Shown in pieces: positions 16,512-27,087 of a DNA stretch of 64,000 nt. The notes below the pieces were generated by a model. That model saw only the letters and a list, made by a program, of their open reading frames with translations. It was not told where the DNA came from and did not search any database. The stretch comes from Streptomyces flavochromogenes (lineage in GTDB: Bacteria > Actinomycetota > Actinomycetes > Streptomycetales > Streptomycetaceae), in the NCBI RefSeq assembly GCF_000717595.1, contig NZ_JNZO01000045.1:43521-107520 (forward strand). The letters are read 5' to 3'. A program made the translations under genes and the position numbers. How positions within the stretch are numbered: the first letter of the stretch is position 1; the number at the start of each line of letters is the position of its first letter.

Positions 16512-17654
16512 ATGAGCACCACCGAGAACAGTGTGGAGAGCGGTGCCACCGCCGCGGCGGTGACTGTCGACGTCGACCGCACCGATCCGGCGTACCGGTC
16601 CTGGCTCAAGGAGGCCGTCCGCAAGGTCCAGGCGGACTCCAACCGCTCGGCCGACACGCATCTGCTGCGCTTCCCGCTCCCCGAGAAGTGGGGCATCGAC
16701 CTCTACCTCAAGGACGAGTCCACCCACCCCACCGGCAGCCTCAAGCACCGCCTCGCCCGCTCCCTCTTCCTGTACGGCCTCTGCAACGGCTGGATCCGGC
16801 CCGGCAAGCCCGTCATCGAGGCCTCCAGCGGCTCGACCGCCGTCTCCGAGGCGTACTTCGCGAAGCTCATCGGCGTCCCCTTCATCTCCGTGATGCCCCG
16901 CACGACCAGCCCCGAGAAGTGCCGCCTGATCGAATTCCACGGCGGGCAGTGCCACTTCGTCGACGACTCGCGCACGATGTACGAGGAAGCCGCCGCGCTC
17001 GCCGAGCGCACGGGCGGTCACTACATGGACCAGTTCACCTACGCGGAGCGGGCCACCGACTGGCGCGGCAACAACAACATCGCCGAATCGATGTACCAGC
17101 AGCTGAGGCTGGAGCGCTATCCGGAGCCCGCCTGGATCGTGGCCACCGCGGGGACCGGCGGCACATCGGCGACCATCGCCCGCTACGTCCACTACATGCA
17201 GCACGACACCCGCATCTGTGTCGCCGACCCCGAGAACTCCTGTTTCTTCGACGGCTGGACGCATCACGACCCGCACGCCACCGCCGACTGCGGTTCGCGG
17301 ATCGAGGGCATCGGCCGCCCCCGGATGGAGCCGAGCTTCGTGCCCGGCGCCATCGACCGCATGATGAAGGTCCCCGACGCGGCGAGCGTCGCCGCCGTCC
17401 GCGCCCTGGAGGCGGCGATCGGCCGCAAGGCGGGCGGCTCCACCGGCACCGGCCTGTGGAGCGCCTTCAAGATCATCGCCGAGATGGTCGCCCACGAGCG
17501 GACCGGCAGCGTCGTCACCCTGATCTGCGACGGGGGAGAGCGCTACCTGGACAAGTACTACTCCGACGAATGGCTGGCCGCCCAGGGCCTGGACATCGGC
17601 CCGTACAGCGCCGCTATCGAACGGTTCCTGGCGACGGGGGCCTGGCCGGAGTGA
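16512..17654 (+). CDS. PLP-dependent cysteine synthase family protein
   Basis: About 380 residues of fold-type II PLP enzyme. The PLP lysine is in [14 protein letters not shown] near residue 80; the phosphate/substrate loop is [15 protein letters not shown], and the cofactor-phosphate loop is [16 protein letters not shown]. The protein is longer than CysK (about 310) and matches the actinobacterial class annotated as PLP-dependent cysteine synthase family, some of which are L-cysteine desulfhydrase-like. GAGGAGAGG precedes ATG 16512. No sulfur genes are adjacent. The C-terminus overlaps the converging SRPBCC gene by 41 bases. Confidence 0.88.
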   Translation: MSTTENSVESGATAAAVTVDVDRTDPAYRSWLKEAVRKVQADSNRSADTHLLRFPLPEKWGIDLYLKDESTHPTGSLKHRLARSLFLYGLCNGWIRPGKPVIEASSGSTAVSEAYFAKLIGVPFISVMPRTTSPEKCRLIEFHGGQCHFVDDSRTMYEEAAALAERTGGHYMDQFTYAERATDWRGNNNIAESMYQQLRLERYPEPAWIVATAGTGGTSATIARYVHYMQHDTRICVADPENSCFFDGWTHHDPHATADCGSRIEGIGRPRMEPSFVPGAIDRMMKVPDAASVAAVRALEAAIGRKAGGSTGTGLWSAFKIIAEMVAHERTGSVVTLICDGGERYLDKYYSDEWLAAQGLDIGPYSAAIERFLATGAWPE

Positions 17655-18114
17655 GCCGCCGGTCGAGCCGGCGCGCGGCGTCCCGGAAGGACAGCCCCAC
17701 ACCCGGCCCCGCCAGGCGCAGCGCCAGCCGGAACGGCGCGGCGCCGTCGGCGGCCATCGTCCACCGCAGCCGGGTGCCCCTGCCGACGGGGGAGAGGGTC
17801 CACTCCTCCGCGAGGGCCGCCATGCCGGGGGCGTTGGTCGTGTCGACCCGGTAGGCGTACCGGGCGTCGGGCTCGGCGGCGAGGATCGTCTCCTCGAAGA
17901 CGATCCCGCCCCGGAGGCGGACGGTCCGGCCCGCCCCGTCGCCCGACGGGACGGCGGAGGTGACCGCGGTGAACCAGGCGGGCAGGCTCCCCACCTCCAC
18001 GGCGAGGGACCGGTAGACGGTCGGGGGCGGGGCGGCGAGCGTCGCCGTGAAGACCAGACGGACGGGCGCGGACGCGGTGAAGTCGAGCTCCACCGGCCTC
18101 AGTCGGCGTGCCAT
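17614..18114 (-). CDS. SRPBCC family (polyketide-cyclase/dehydrase-like) protein
   Basis: About 166 residues. The START-type fold is visible in [25 protein letters not shown], the strand run [20 protein letters not shown], and a C-terminal helix with [16 protein letters not shown] 18114 is chosen because GGGGAGGG stands 7 bases before it; an upstream in-frame start at 18186 lacks a site. The second SRPBCC gene lies directly upstream on the same strand, so the pair may be one transcription unit. The ligand is unknown. Confidence 0.78.
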   Translation of the reverse strand: MARRLRPVELDFTASAPVRLVFTATLAAPPPTVYRSLAVEVGSLPAWFTAVTSAVPSGDGAGRTVRLRGGIVFEETILAAEPDARYAYRVDTTNAPGMAALAEEWTLSPVGRGTRLRWTMAADGAAPFRLALRLAGPGVGLSFRDAARRLDRRLTPARPPSPGTVR

Positions 18115-18176
18115 GGACCAACCCTCCCCAAGGTGGAACAGGACGGAAGCGGAAGTGCACCCTAGCTGACGGAATG

Positions 18177-18899
18177 TCAACAGCACAGGGGGTGCGGACG
18201 GTGGCCCCGCTCACTCCGCCGCACCGCGCTCGGGCCCGGTGCCGGTCCGCCCGCCGGCCCGCGGGTCGGTCCGGCCGCTGAAGCCGTCACGGCCCGCGCA
18301 CCTGTCAGGCCACCGAGCTCGCCACCGCCCTCGCACCCCTCCGGCCACCTCGGGCCACCGAGGTCGTGTCGGCCCGCGGGCCCGACCACGGTCCGGCCTC
18401 GGCCGTCGGCCACAGGTTCTCTCTCCCCCCCCGCAGCAGCCCGTCCACCGCCCTCGCACCCCTCCGGCCACCTCGGGCCACCGAGGTCGTGTCGGCCCGC
18501 GGGCCCGACCACGGTCCGGCCTCCGAAGGCCCGCGGCAGGCCTCGTACGGACAGTTCCTCCGTCCACACCACCCGGCTTCCGCCGTCCGGCATCTCCGTC
18601 ACCTCGACGAGCGCCCAACCCCGGACGACCCGCCCGGACTTCTCCAGGCGGCAGACGCCCGACCGGTCCGACCCCGCCCCCGGCGGTTCCCAGACCACGA
18701 CCTCCATCGGGTCGTCGAAGGACAGCGGGCCGATGCCGGTACGGGCCGTGAAGCGGGTCCCGGCCCGGTTCGAGCCCGGTGTCAGCACTCTCGTCCGGGT
18801 CAGCGGCACCTGGCGGCCGTGGGCCGGCCAGTCCGTGAGCCGCCGCCACACCTCGTCCGGGGCCGGCGACACGGTCCGCTCGACCCGGAAGAGGGTCAC
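18177..18899 (-). CDS. SRPBCC family protein with duplicated C-terminal sequence
   Basis: 240 residues. Residues 1-115 are a normal SRPBCC domain start (LFRVERTVSPAPDEVWRRLT, FTARTGIGPLSFDDPMEVVV, GWALVEVTEMPDGGSRVVW). From about residue 125 the usual final helix is missing. In its place the unit GRTVVGPAGRHDLGGPRW appears twice, 41 residues apart, in a Gly/Arg-rich tail. The change coincides with a 79-base DNA duplication. The protein is probably misfolded at its C-terminus, so the gene may be decaying; the reading frame nevertheless stays open. Confidence 0.6.
   Translation of the reverse strand: MTLFRVERTVSPAPDEVWRRLTDWPAHGRQVPLTRTRVLTPGSNRAGTRFTARTGIGPLSFDDPMEVVVWEPPGAGSDRSGVCRLEKSGRVVRGWALVEVTEMPDGGSRVVWTEELSVRGLPRAFGGRTVVGPAGRHDLGGPRWPEGCEGGGRAAAGGEREPVADGRGRTVVGPAGRHDLGGPRWPEGCEGGGELGGLTGARAVTASAAGPTRGPAGGPAPGPSAVRRSERGHRPHPLCC
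18322..18523. repeat. 79-bp direct repeat offset by 123 bp inside the SRPBCC gene
   Basis: Bases 18322-18400 and 18445-18523 are essentially identical. The 123-base offset is a multiple of three, so the frame is kept. The intervening 44 bases contain a run of eight C. The repeat replaces the expected 3' end of the SRPBCC gene. Confidence 0.8.
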
Positions 18900-18921
18900 G
18901 CCCGGTCCCCGGGGAGGAGGC

Positions 18922-19749
18922 TCACGCCTGCTCCTCGCCCGCCACGACGAGCCCCGGCAGGTGCTCCGCCACCTCGGCCCGTACGTCCTCGGGCAGGCCC
19001 CGGTCCGTCACCCAGGTGTCCACCTCGTCCAGACCGGCGAACGAACTCAGGCCCACCGTCCCCCACTTGGTGTGGTCGGCCACCGCGACGACCCGGCGCG
19101 CCGACCGCATCAGGCACCCGTTCGTCTCGGCCTCCGCCAGATTCGGCGTCGACAGACCCGCCTCCACCGAGATGCCGTGCACGCCGAGGAACAGCAGGTC
19201 GAAGTGGAGCGAGCGGACCGCCCGGTCCGCCACCGGCCCCACCAGGGCGTCGGACGGTGTGCGCACCCCTCCCGTCAGGACGACCGTGGCCGCCCCGCGC
19301 CGCGACTCCGCGCCGCCGCCCGCCAGTTGCGCCTCGTGGAACACGTCCGCGACCCGGACCGAGTTCGTCACCACGGTCAGGTCCGGCACGTCGAGCAGGT
19401 GCCGGGCCAGGGCGTAGGTCGTCGTGCCGCCGGACAGGGCGATCGCGCTGCCCGGCGCGACCATCGCGGCCGCCGTCCGGGCGATCTCGTCCTTGGCACT
19501 CGGTTCGAGCACCGACTTGGCCTCGAAACCCGGCTCGTGGGTACTCGCCTCGACCACCGGAACGGCCCCGCCGTGCACCTTCGCGAGCATGCCCTGCCGG
19601 GCCAGCGCGTCCAGGTCGCGACGGATCGTCATGTCCGAGACGCTGAGGCGCCGGGTCAGCTCGTTGACCCGTACACCGCCGCGCCGCCGTACCTCGTCGA
19701 GGATCAGGGCACGCCGCTGCTCCGCGAGGAGGTTCTGGTTGTCAGTCAC
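18922..19749 (-). CDS. DeoR/GlpR-family transcriptional regulator
   Basis: About 275 residues. The N-terminal DeoR helix-turn-helix is clear (EQRRALILDEVRRRGGVRVN, ELTRRLSVSDMTIRRDLDAL). The DeoR sensor domain follows, with AIALSGGTTTYALARHL near residue 115 and FLGVHGISVEAGLSTPN further on, which binds phosphorylated sugars. GTG 19749 is chosen because the family starts just there and GGAAGGA lies upstream; an earlier start would add 50 residues of non-conserved sequence. It is divergent from the hydrolase-like membrane protein gene across 134 bases. The target operon is not evident. Confidence 0.85.
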   Translation of the reverse strand: MTDNQNLLAEQRRALILDEVRRRGGVRVNELTRRLSVSDMTIRRDLDALARQGMLAKVHGGAVPVVEASTHEPGFEAKSVLEPSAKDEIARTAAAMVAPGSAIALSGGTTTYALARHLLDVPDLTVVTNSVRVADVFHEAQLAGGGAESRRGAATVVLTGGVRTPSDALVGPVADRAVRSLHFDLLFLGVHGISVEAGLSTPNLAEAETNGCLMRSARRVVAVADHTKWGTVGLSSFAGLDEVDTWVTDRGLPEDVRAEVAEHLPGLVVAGEEQA

Positions 19750-19883
19750 CGCCGGGGCCGGTCCTTCCGCAGGAGACAAGGGGATGGGTGTCGGATTCGG
19801 TGAGGAACGGTGCGCGGGCGCACCACTGTCCGCGATCCTGGTGCCGACGTCGCATCTTCCCACCCTGAGAGGAAGTCCCCTCA

Positions 19884-22322
19884 GTGTCCCCTGCCACACC
19901 CGCTCCGGAGAGCGGGGGCGCGGCGCTCGAACTCCTCGTCCACGGAGTCGGCGGAGCCACCCCCCAGGACATGCTCGACGACCCGAGGACCGTACGGATC
20001 ACCGGCGACCGGACCGCGGCCATGCACCGGCGCGCCGAGGACGTCGACGCCGAGGACCACCCGGAGCGGTACGCGGCCCGCCCGGTCCCGGAGGCGTACG
20101 TCTGGTCCAATCTGACCTCGGGCGACGGCGCCCGTGCCCTGTGGCTGCTGCTCCTGCCCTTCATGGTCGCCAATCTCGCGCACTGGATGCGCCCGCCCGC
20201 CCCGGGCAGGCCGGGGCTCGTCCGGACCTACGGGGTCCTCGTCCGGCTGGTGGCCCTCACCCTCACCGTGCTGCTGACCGCCGCGGCCTGCGAGGTCGCC
20301 CTCGACCTGACGGCCTGGCAGTGCGCCGCGAGCGCCGCCTGCACCGACGCGTACTCCTGGCTCGGTTTCCTCTCCGAGGCGCGGGGCGGCTGGTGGTCGG
20401 CGCCCGGCCGTCGCCTCGCCGTCGCCGCCCTGGTGCCGACCCTGCTCGTCGGCCTCCTCTGGTACCTGTCGAACCGGACGTGGAGCGCGTACGAGGCCCA
20501 GCGCCCCCCGACCGGATACGACGACCCCGTGGCCGAACCACCGGCCGCCACGGGGTTCGCCCCGGTCCCGGAGGAGTCCGCCGACACGGAGAGCGCCGAC
20601 CGGGGGGACGACGGTCCCGGCCCCGTCGAGCTGCGGCCCGCCCTCGGCCGCCCCGGCTTCTGGTACGGCCGCCGGCTCGTCGCCCGCCTCAGGGCCGCCC
20701 ACACCGCCGCCGGATTCCTCACCGTCGCCGCCGCCCTCGCCACGGCCACCGCCCGGCACGACGTCACCACCCCGGGCGCCGGCGCCTTCCTCGGCCGGGC
20801 CCTCCAGGCCGCCGTCGCCGCCCTCGCGGTGCTCGTCCTCTGGGTCGTCTGCCGCCGCGGCCGCAGCGAGCGCCGCCTCGACCTGCGCGTCGAACGCGCC
20901 CTCGTCTCCTGGCTGCCCGGCGTCTCGCTCGCCGTGCTCGCGCTCACCGCCCTCTACGCCGGCTGGTCACGCCCCGGCTGGACCTCCGACGGAGCCCTGC
21001 CCGGCAACGTCGCCTTCGGCGGACTCACCCTCGTCCAGGGCGGCCTCGTCGTCGCCCTCGGCGTCGTCGCCGTACTCCTCCGGCGGCGGCCCCGCAGGGA
21101 CACCCGTACCGCGCTGCGCGGACTCGGCGGACCCGCCGTCGCGATGCTCGCCTGCGCCCTGGCCGGAGTGATGTCCGGTGGTGTCGCCCAGCGGGTCGCC
21201 GACTGGCTCGACGGGCCCGCCACCCCCGGCATGGGCGACGGCGGCCCCCGGATCAGTCCGCCCGTGCTGCTCAGCTGGCAGGCGTCCGTCATCCCCGTGC
21301 TGCTCCTGCTGCTGCTCGCGCCCGCCGCGCTCCTCGCCGCCCGGACCGTGCTCGCCGGACGCCGGCTGCGCTCCCAGGTCGAGGCCGACTACGACGCCGC
21401 CGACGAACGCGACCCCGTCCGCACCGGCCGGATCGCGGCCGGCCGGGCCCGCGCGTCGCTCACCGACTCCGCGCCCGTCCTCGTCGGCGTCATCTCCGGA
21501 GCCACCCTGCTCCTCGGGGCGGGTTCCGTCGCCGGCGCCTGGGCCAGCGGAAACGTCCCCGGCCGGGCCTTCGACGGAGCCCACCCGGCGATCGCCTCCC
21601 TGGCCACCGTCACCCAGGCCATCGGCTCCTGGATGATCGGCTTCGGCTTCCTGCTCTTCGTCACCTGGGGCCGCCGCGCCTACCGTGACGCCTCCGCCCG
21701 CCGCACCATCGGCATCCTCTGGGACGTCGGCACGTTCTGGCCGCGCGCCGCCCACCCGTTCGCCCCGCCCTGCTACGCCGAACGGGCGGTCCCCGACCTG
21801 ACCTGGCGGATGAGCTCCTGGACCCGGAGCACCGGCGGCCGGCTCGTCATCTCGGGACACTCGCAGGGCAGCGTGCTCGCCGCGGCCGCCGTCTGGCAGC
21901 TGCCGCCCGCCACCCGCGGCCGGGTCGCGCTCCTCACGTACGGGTCACCCCTGGAGCGGCTCTACGGACGCTGGTTCCCGGCCTACTTCGGCCCGGAGGC
22001 GCTGCGCGCCCTGAACCGTACGGTCCACTGCTGGAGCAATCTGTACCGCGCCACCGACCCCATCGGCGGCCCCGTCCGGGTCCCCGCCGACGGTGACAGG
22101 CCCGCCGTCGACGCGGCGGCCCTGCTCGACCCGGTCGCCTACGGCCGCACCCGCGCGCACCCGCTGCCCGAACCGATCCTGGGCCACTCCGACTACCAGG
22201 CCGACCCGGCGTTCGCCCACCGGCGCGGTGCCCTCCTGGACCGGCTCCCGCCCGCCGTACCCCACCCCCGCACGCCGAACGCTACGGCGGATCAGGGGAG
22301 TTCGGGCAGATCCTCCGGGTAG
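19884..22322 (+). CDS. Polytopic membrane protein with a split alpha/beta-hydrolase fold
   Basis: 812 residues. The N-terminus (about 15-70) has the strand and oxyanion-type turn [11 protein letters not shown] of an alpha/beta-hydrolase. About 560 residues then follow with eight to ten hydrophobic segments. Near residue 655 the nucleophile elbow VISGHSQGS appears with the Ser, then a plausible Asp ([11 protein letters not shown]) and His ([11 protein letters not shown]). Thus the hydrolase core seems to flank a membrane domain. An integral lipase/esterase acting at the inner membrane is the likely role. GTG 19884 has GAGAGGAAG upstream. The 3' end overlaps the converging AAA gene by 31 bases. 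Confidence 0.75.
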   Translation: MSPATPAPESGGAALELLVHGVGGATPQDMLDDPRTVRITGDRTAAMHRRAEDVDAEDHPERYAARPVPEAYVWSNLTSGDGARALWLLLLPFMVANLAHWMRPPAPGRPGLVRTYGVLVRLVALTLTVLLTAAACEVALDLTAWQCAASAACTDAYSWLGFLSEARGGWWSAPGRRLAVAALVPTLLVGLLWYLSNRTWSAYEAQRPPTGYDDPVAEPPAATGFAPVPEESADTESADRGDDGPGPVELRPALGRPGFWYGRRLVARLRAAHTAAGFLTVAAALATATARHDVTTPGAGAFLGRALQAAVAALAVLVLWVVCRRGRSERRLDLRVERALVSWLPGVSLAVLALTALYAGWSRPGWTSDGALPGNVAFGGLTLVQGGLVVALGVVAVLLRRRPRRDTRTALRGLGGPAVAMLACALAGVMSGGVAQRVADWLDGPATPGMGDGGPRISPPVLLSWQASVIPVLLLLLLAPAALLAARTVLAGRRLRSQVEADYDAADERDPVRTGRIAAGRARASLTDSAPVLVGVISGATLLLGAGSVAGAWASGNVPGRAFDGAHPAIASLATVTQAIGSWMIGFGFLLFVTWGRRAYRDASARRTIGILWDVGTFWPRAAHPFAPPCYAERAVPDLTWRMSSWTRSTGGRLVISGHSQGSVLAAAAVWQLPPATRGRVALLTYGSPLERLYGRWFPAYFGPEALRALNRTVHCWSNLYRATDPIGGPVRVPADGDRPAVDAAALLDPVAYGRTRAHPLPEPILGHSDYQADPAFAHRRGALLDRLPPAVPHPRTPNATADQGSSGRSSG

Positions 22323-24697
22323 AGCAGGGTCAGGTCGTCCGTGCTCGCCTCGGCGAGCTCGGCGACCCGGCCCGCGTGCCGCTCCACCATCGACTCGAAC
22401 GTCTGCCGCGCCGTACGCCCGTTGCCGAAGGCCGGGCCCTTGGGCAGCTTCGCGAAGTACACGAGCAGTGCCTCGTCCGTGCCGGGGGCGAGCCGGTACT
22501 CGTGCTCGTCCGCCTGCTGCCCCACGATCCGGAGCAGCTCGTCCGGGTCGTAGTCGCCGAAGGTGATGGTCCGTGAGAATCGGGACGCCACACCGGGGTT
22601 GACCGTGAGGAAGCGCTCCATCTCCGCCGTGTAGCCGGCGACGATGACGACCACCGCGTCCCGGTGGTCCTCCATCAGCTTCACCAGCGTGTCGATGGCC
22701 TCCCGGCCGAAGTCCCGGCCGGAGTCCTCCGGCGACAGGGCGTACGCCTCGTCGACGAACAGCACCCCGCCGCGTGCCCGGTCGAAGGCCTCCTGGGTAC
22801 GGATCGCCGTCGAGCCGATGTGCTCGCCGACGAGGTCCACGCGGGAGACCTCGACCAGATGCCCGCGCTCCAGGACACCGAGCGAGGCCAGGATCTCTCC
22901 GTACAGGCGGGCCACTGTCGTCTTGCCCGTTCCCGGGTTGCCCGTGAAGACCAGATGGCGACGGACCGAGGCGGCCTTGAGGCCCGCCTCCTGACGCCTG
23001 CGCCCCACCTCGATCATGTTGGTGAGGGTCCGCACCTCCAGTTTGACGCTCTCCAGACCCACCAGGGCGTCCAGCTCACCGAGCACGTCCTGCGAGGAAC
23101 GGGCGTCCACCGCCGGGACGTCCGGCACCGGTACGGGGGCCGGGACACGGGGCGCGGGCACCGTCCCGAGCAGTCCCCCCGACTGGGTGGCCGTCAGCAC
23201 CGTCCCGCCCTCGGGCACGGAGGAGCGGACCGCGCTCTCGTCGCTGGTGCAGTCCTCGGCGCTCGCGCCCTCCTCCGGGAACTCGTATCCGCCGCGCGCG
23301 CACCGCTCCGTACGGCACTTGCGCAGGCTGGTCCGGCAGCCGTCGGTGACATGGAACCCGTACCCGCCGCTGCCCGTGACCCGGCAGCCGGTGAAGGAGC
23401 CGCGGCCCTCCGCCGACACGTAGAATCCGGCCTCGGCGGGAGAGGTGACCGTGCACCGGTCGATCGTGGGATCGGCGCCCTTGGTGACGATGACCCCGGT
23501 CTGTACGGAGTCGATCGTGCAGCCGCCGAGGGTGCCGCCGCTGCCGTGGTCCCGGAACCAGGCGCCCGTCGACGCCTCCCGGATCCGGCAGTCGTCGAGC
23601 TGAGCCGTCGCCCCGTCGCTCACCGACACCGCCGTGTTCCGCACCTGCGACAGGTCGCTGTCGACGACGTCCACGCGCGAACCCCGGTCGAGGACGAACA
23701 ACGCGTCCGGTACGTCGTGCACCCGGCAGGCGTCGAGGACCGCGGTCGCCCCGTCGCTCACCCAGACCGCCGGGTAGTCGCCCGTACTGTCGTGGATCTC
23801 GCACTGGTTGGCGTCCACCCGGGTCCCCGGGTCCCACACCGAGAGGCCGTTGCGGCCGAAGCGGCGGACGGTCGACCGGGTCAGCGTGAGGACCGAGCGC
23901 GAGCGCAGGTCGACGGCGTTCTCCGGGACGTCGTGGATGTCGCAGTCGGAGAGCGTGAGCACCGCGTCGGTGTCGAGCGTGATGCCGTCGCCCGAGGTGC
24001 GGTGCACCGAGGAGTCGGTGAGATGGGCGGTCGCACGGGCCGCGATCTGGAGACCCGCGCCCTTGATCTCGTACACCTCGCAGCCGATGCCTTCGAGTCC
24101 GCTGCCCTCGCCGGTCACGGCGATCCCGGCGCCGGAGGCGTGGTGCACCCGGCAGCGTTCGAGCCGCGGATGCGCGCCGCCCCGCACCGAGATGCCCGCC
24201 TGCCCGGCGGAGACCACCTCGCACTCCTCGAACACCCCGCCCGCGCCGTCGACCACGGCGATGCCGACCCCGGCGGGATTGTCGACGGTGCAGCGGCGGA
24301 CCGTCGGCCTGGCCGCGCCCCGCACCTCTATCCCGGCCGCCGAGCGGGTCATGATCCGCAGGTCGAGCAGCTCGGGGGTGCCGTCCTCGACGAGCAGCGC
24401 CGGTGCGGCGACGTCCTGCCCCTCGATGTGGAGGTCCTGGACGGTGACGGAGGCGCGCAGCGTCAGCGGCACCCCGTCCGGCGGGGCGATCCGCACCGAG
24501 CCGATGGAGCCCTCGGGGCCGCGCAGGGTGACGGCCCGCCGCACCACGAGGTTCTCCCGGTAGGTGCCGGGAGCGATGGTGAGCACGTCCCCGTCCCCGG
24601 CCGCCTCGAGTGCGGCGGCGAGCGAGGGGTACTCACCCGTGCGGCGCCGCCACCGCGATGTGCCGGTGTGCGTCACCTGGACCGTGCCCTGTGCCAT
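22292..24697 (-). CDS. Right-handed beta-helix / AAA+ (CbbX/EccA-type) fusion protein
   Basis: About 801 residues. Residues 1-480 form a parallel beta-helix of many rungs of 22-24 residues (for example [40 protein letters not shown]), as in pectate-lyase-like and NosD-type domains. After a Pro/Val linker, the AAA+ module has Walker [14 protein letters not shown] near residue 590, Walker [12 protein letters not shown] and an arginine finger region RFSRTITF. Related AAA proteins include CbbX and EccA of type VII secretion. No signal peptide, so cytoplasmic. ATG 24697 is chosen because the upstream extension is Arg/Pro-rich and uncharacteristic. A chaperone or remodelling role is inferred. Confidence 0.85.
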   Translation of the reverse strand: MAQGTVQVTHTGTSRWRRRTGEYPSLAAALEAAGDGDVLTIAPGTYRENLVVRRAVTLRGPEGSIGSVRIAPPDGVPLTLRASVTVQDLHIEGQDVAAPALLVEDGTPELLDLRIMTRSAAGIEVRGAARPTVRRCTVDNPAGVGIAVVDGAGGVFEECEVVSAGQAGISVRGGAHPRLERCRVHHASGAGIAVTGEGSGLEGIGCEVYEIKGAGLQIAARATAHLTDSSVHRTSGDGITLDTDAVLTLSDCDIHDVPENAVDLRSRSVLTLTRSTVRRFGRNGLSVWDPGTRVDANQCEIHDSTGDYPAVWVSDGATAVLDACRVHDVPDALFVLDRGSRVDVVDSDLSQVRNTAVSVSDGATAQLDDCRIREASTGAWFRDHGSGGTLGGCTIDSVQTGVIVTKGADPTIDRCTVTSPAEAGFYVSAEGRGSFTGCRVTGSGGYGFHVTDGCRTSLRKCRTERCARGGYEFPEEGASAEDCTSDESAVRSSVPEGGTVLTATQSGGLLGTVPAPRVPAPVPVPDVPAVDARSSQDVLGELDALVGLESVKLEVRTLTNMIEVGRRRQEAGLKAASVRRHLVFTGNPGTGKTTVARLYGEILASLGVLERGHLVEVSRVDLVGEHIGSTAIRTQEAFDRARGGVLFVDEAYALSPEDSGRDFGREAIDTLVKLMEDHRDAVVVIVAGYTAEMERFLTVNPGVASRFSRTITFGDYDPDELLRIVGQQADEHEYRLAPGTDEALLVYFAKLPKGPAFGNGRTARQTFESMVERHAGRVAELAEASTDDLTLLYPEDLPELP

Positions 24698-24951
24698 GGG
24701 TGTGTCCTGCCCCCGCCTCATGCCTCGCCGCTGATCCGATGCCCCACCGTAGCGCGCGCGAGGGCACGGGGTTGACGGGTCGCGGACCCGCACGTGTGCC
24801 CGCGGCGGGGTGGGCGCCGGGCGCATGTCACGCCCGGTCAGGGGACGGTCGCCGATGGTCGAGGTCGGTCGGGCTCGGTCGCGCAGCGGTGCTGCCGGAG
24901 GTCGGTCGGACGCCGGATCCCGCCCCGGTTCGACCGGGGTCCGGCCGTGGG

Positions 24952-25560
24952 TCAGCTGCCGGTTCCGGTGCGGCCCCAGTCCGGTCCGGTCGCCGCCCAC
25001 GCGCGGTCGAGGCGTGCGTACCGCATCAGCACCAGGCGGCGTACGGCGAGGCGGCGGACGATCTCGACCATGAGTCCCGCGAGCAGAGCGGCCGTCAGAC
25101 CGGCGACGATCGCGTGGGCGCGGGCGGTGTCCGGGTGCATCGGCGGAGCCACGGGATGTCCGTACCGGTCGGTCCAGAGGGGGAAGGTGGCGCCCGGTGC
25201 GGAGGTCCGCCGGGCCGTCGTCACCGTTCCCGTACGGGCCGAGCCGTCGGGTGCGGTCCACTCGGCGACGACGGAGCGGCGCAGACGCTCCTCGCCGGTC
25301 GCCTCGGCGGTCCTGGGGCCGCCCGCGGGCCGGTCGGCCGGCCTGAGCACCCGGGCCGTCGTCGGCACCCGCTGTTCCTGCTGGGTGCGGACCGCGCGCT
25401 GGAGCGAGCCGTGGGCGGATGTGCCGGCCGCCCAGCCGGTCAGGGGCACGATCAGACAGAGCAGCGCGACCGCCGTGAAGGCGACCCAGGCCTCGACGAG
25501 ATCGGTGGTCCGGCGCAGGGGATTGTGCCGCCAGCGCCAGAGTCCGATGGCAGCGCGCAC
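24952..25560 (-). CDS. Two-helix membrane protein, Rv1733c-like
   Basis: About 202 residues. It begins [20 protein letters not shown], the typical Rv1733c-family opening, with a first transmembrane helix (about 24-45, [20 protein letters not shown]). A periplasmic-side domain of about 95 residues carries [15 protein letters not shown], and a second helix lies near 150-170. GAGGGGG stands 7 bases before GTG 25560. The family is common in Streptomyces and has no known function. The next gene downstream (beta-helix/AAA) is 254 bases away. Confidence 0.8.
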   Translation of the reverse strand: MRAAIGLWRWRHNPLRRTTDLVEAWVAFTAVALLCLIVPLTGWAAGTSAHGSLQRAVRTQQEQRVPTTARVLRPADRPAGGPRTAEATGEERLRRSVVAEWTAPDGSARTGTVTTARRTSAPGATFPLWTDRYGHPVAPPMHPDTARAHAIVAGLTAALLAGLMVEIVRRLAVRRLVLMRYARLDRAWAATGPDWGRTGTGS

Positions 25561-25703
25561 GTCGGAACCCCCTCGTTGTTCACAGCTCCTCCAACGAGTG
25601 TGACCCGGAGGCGGGTTCCCCGCCTGTCGGTCGGCGAAGTGTGACGGGGGCCCCGGGGGATCTCGTGGCACGGTCCCGCGGGGAGGAGGGGACGGGGAGC
25701 GGC

Positions 25704-26528
25704 TCAGTCCAGGATCTTCACCTCGTCGCCGACCCGGACGGTGCCGGTGTGCTCGGGGACGAGGTTCTGGCCGAAGATGACCCGGCCGTCGCTCTTGCGG
25801 TGCCGGGCCAGGGTCCGCAGCGGCTCCTTGCCGCGCTCGGCCGTCAACTGGTTCGTCGTGGTGACGACACAGCGTCCGCACGGCCGCGCCACCCGGAAGG
25901 TGACCTCCCCGACGGCGAGCCGCGTCCACCCGTCCTCCGCCCAGGGAGCGGCGCCCTCGATCACCAGGTTCGGCCGGAACCGGTTCATCGGCAGCGGGCC
26001 CTCATGGGCATGGTCCCCCTGCGCGATGAGGGAGTTGAGCGCGTCGAGCGACGACGTGGTGGCGACGAGCAGCGGATAGCCGTCCGCGAAGCTCACCGTC
26101 TCCCCGGGCAGTGCGAAGTCCGGGTCGACCGGACGCCGGTGCTCGGGCGCGTCCATGTGGACGAGCCGGAACTCGCCCTCCAGATACGCGGAGAGCCAGC
26201 CGGCCGCCCCGGGGCCGGCCGGCACCGCCTCCACCGGCTTGTCGAAGATCTCCACCGTGACCGTGGACGAGGGGTGCGGTACCTCGACCGTCAGCGGCGG
26301 GTGACCGGACGCGGACAGGACGACCCCGCCGCCCGGCAGCGGCTCCGCCGTGGCCAACGCCATCCGGGGGTGACGGCGTTGGGTCACGACCTTGCCAGCC
26401 GCGTCGACGACGGCCCAGCGACGGTCTCCGGCCAGCCCCCAGGGCTGGACCTCGGCCTCCGCGGGGGCCAGTGCGCGCATGGCCTTCACCGGATGGACGT
26501 GGACGGAGCGGAGCGAAGGAGTCGGCAT
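25704..26528 (-). CDS. MOSC domain protein (MOSC N-terminal beta-barrel type)
   Basis: About 274 residues. An N-terminal MOSC_N barrel (LRSVHVHPVKAMRALAPAEA, WGLAGDRRWAVVD) is followed by the MOSC domain with FRPNLVIEGAAPWAEDGW and the conserved cysteine in ARPCGRCVVTTTNQLT. MOSC proteins transfer sulfur or reduce N-hydroxylated compounds using molybdenum cofactor, as in YcbX and mARC. The conserved Cys is present, so the protein is likely active. ATG 26528 fits the family start. It is encoded alone. Confidence 0.9.
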   Translation of the reverse strand: MPTPSLRSVHVHPVKAMRALAPAEAEVQPWGLAGDRRWAVVDAAGKVVTQRRHPRMALATAEPLPGGGVVLSASGHPPLTVEVPHPSSTVTVEIFDKPVEAVPAGPGAAGWLSAYLEGEFRLVHMDAPEHRRPVDPDFALPGETVSFADGYPLLVATTSSLDALNSLIAQGDHAHEGPLPMNRFRPNLVIEGAAPWAEDGWTRLAVGEVTFRVARPCGRCVVTTTNQLTAERGKEPLRTLARHRKSDGRVIFGQNLVPEHTGTVRVGDEVKILD

Positions 26529-26583
26529 GCGGTCATCCTGCCAGCCGCTCCGGACCCGACGTCGTCCGCAGGGTGAAAGCCGG

Positions 26584-27087
26584 TCAGTAGCCTCCGCCCT
26601 GGTAGGGGCGGTTGTACGGGTCCTCGTACTGCATCGGCGCGGGGGCGGGCCGGGGTGCCGCCGGGCGCATCGCCTCGTACCCCGCGGGGGCGGGGCGGGG
26701 CGGCTGCGCGTACTGGCCGCCCTGGTAGCCGCGCGGGGCCACCTGCTGCTGCGGGATGTACGGGGCGGGGGCGTGCTGCAGGGGCACGGGGGCCATCTGC
26801 TGTGCGGGCTGCGGGTATCCGTAGCCGTTGCCGTAGGAGGGCTGCGGGCTGGGCGCCGCCGGGAGGGCGGGCAGTGCCGCGGGGAGCGCCGGCAGGTAGG
26901 AACCGCTGGAGGGGAAACTGCTGCCGGTGGCCTGGAAGCTGCTGCCGGTGTCGTAGGCGGCGGGCACTCGGATCGGGGCGATCTGAGGCGTGCCCCGCTC
27001 CGCGACCAGGGAGTCGTAGATCGGGGTGTCCGGGAAGGACGGCGCGGTGTGGTAACCGCCTCCATAGGTGGAGCGGGGGGAGGTCAT
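26584..27087 (-). CDS. DUF6643 family proline/tyrosine-rich protein
   Basis: 167 residues, starting MTSPRSTYGGGYHTAPSFPD, TPIYDSLVAERGTPQIAPIR, VPAAYDTG, the conserved opening of DUF6643. The rest is low-complexity Pro, Ala, Gln, Tyr and Gly with repeated short P-A-P and Y-G-x-G-Y units, so largely disordered. No signal peptide or membrane helix. The family is restricted to Streptomyces and near relatives; its role is unknown. The upstream 400 bases are non-coding and AT-richer than average, suggesting a strong or heavily regulated promoter. Confidence 0.85.
   Translation of the reverse strand: MTSPRSTYGGGYHTAPSFPDTPIYDSLVAERGTPQIAPIRVPAAYDTGSSFQATGSSFPSSGSYLPALPAALPALPAAPSPQPSYGNGYGYPQPAQQMAPVPLQHAPAPYIPQQQVAPRGYQGGQYAQPPRPAPAGYEAMRPAAPRPAPAPMQYEDPYNRPYQGGGY

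Noticed and set aside
24697..25261. Upstream extension of the beta-helix/AAA gene
   Set aside because: The extra 188 residues are Arg/Pro/Gly-rich, cover the tail end of the Rv1733c-like gene and have no family match.
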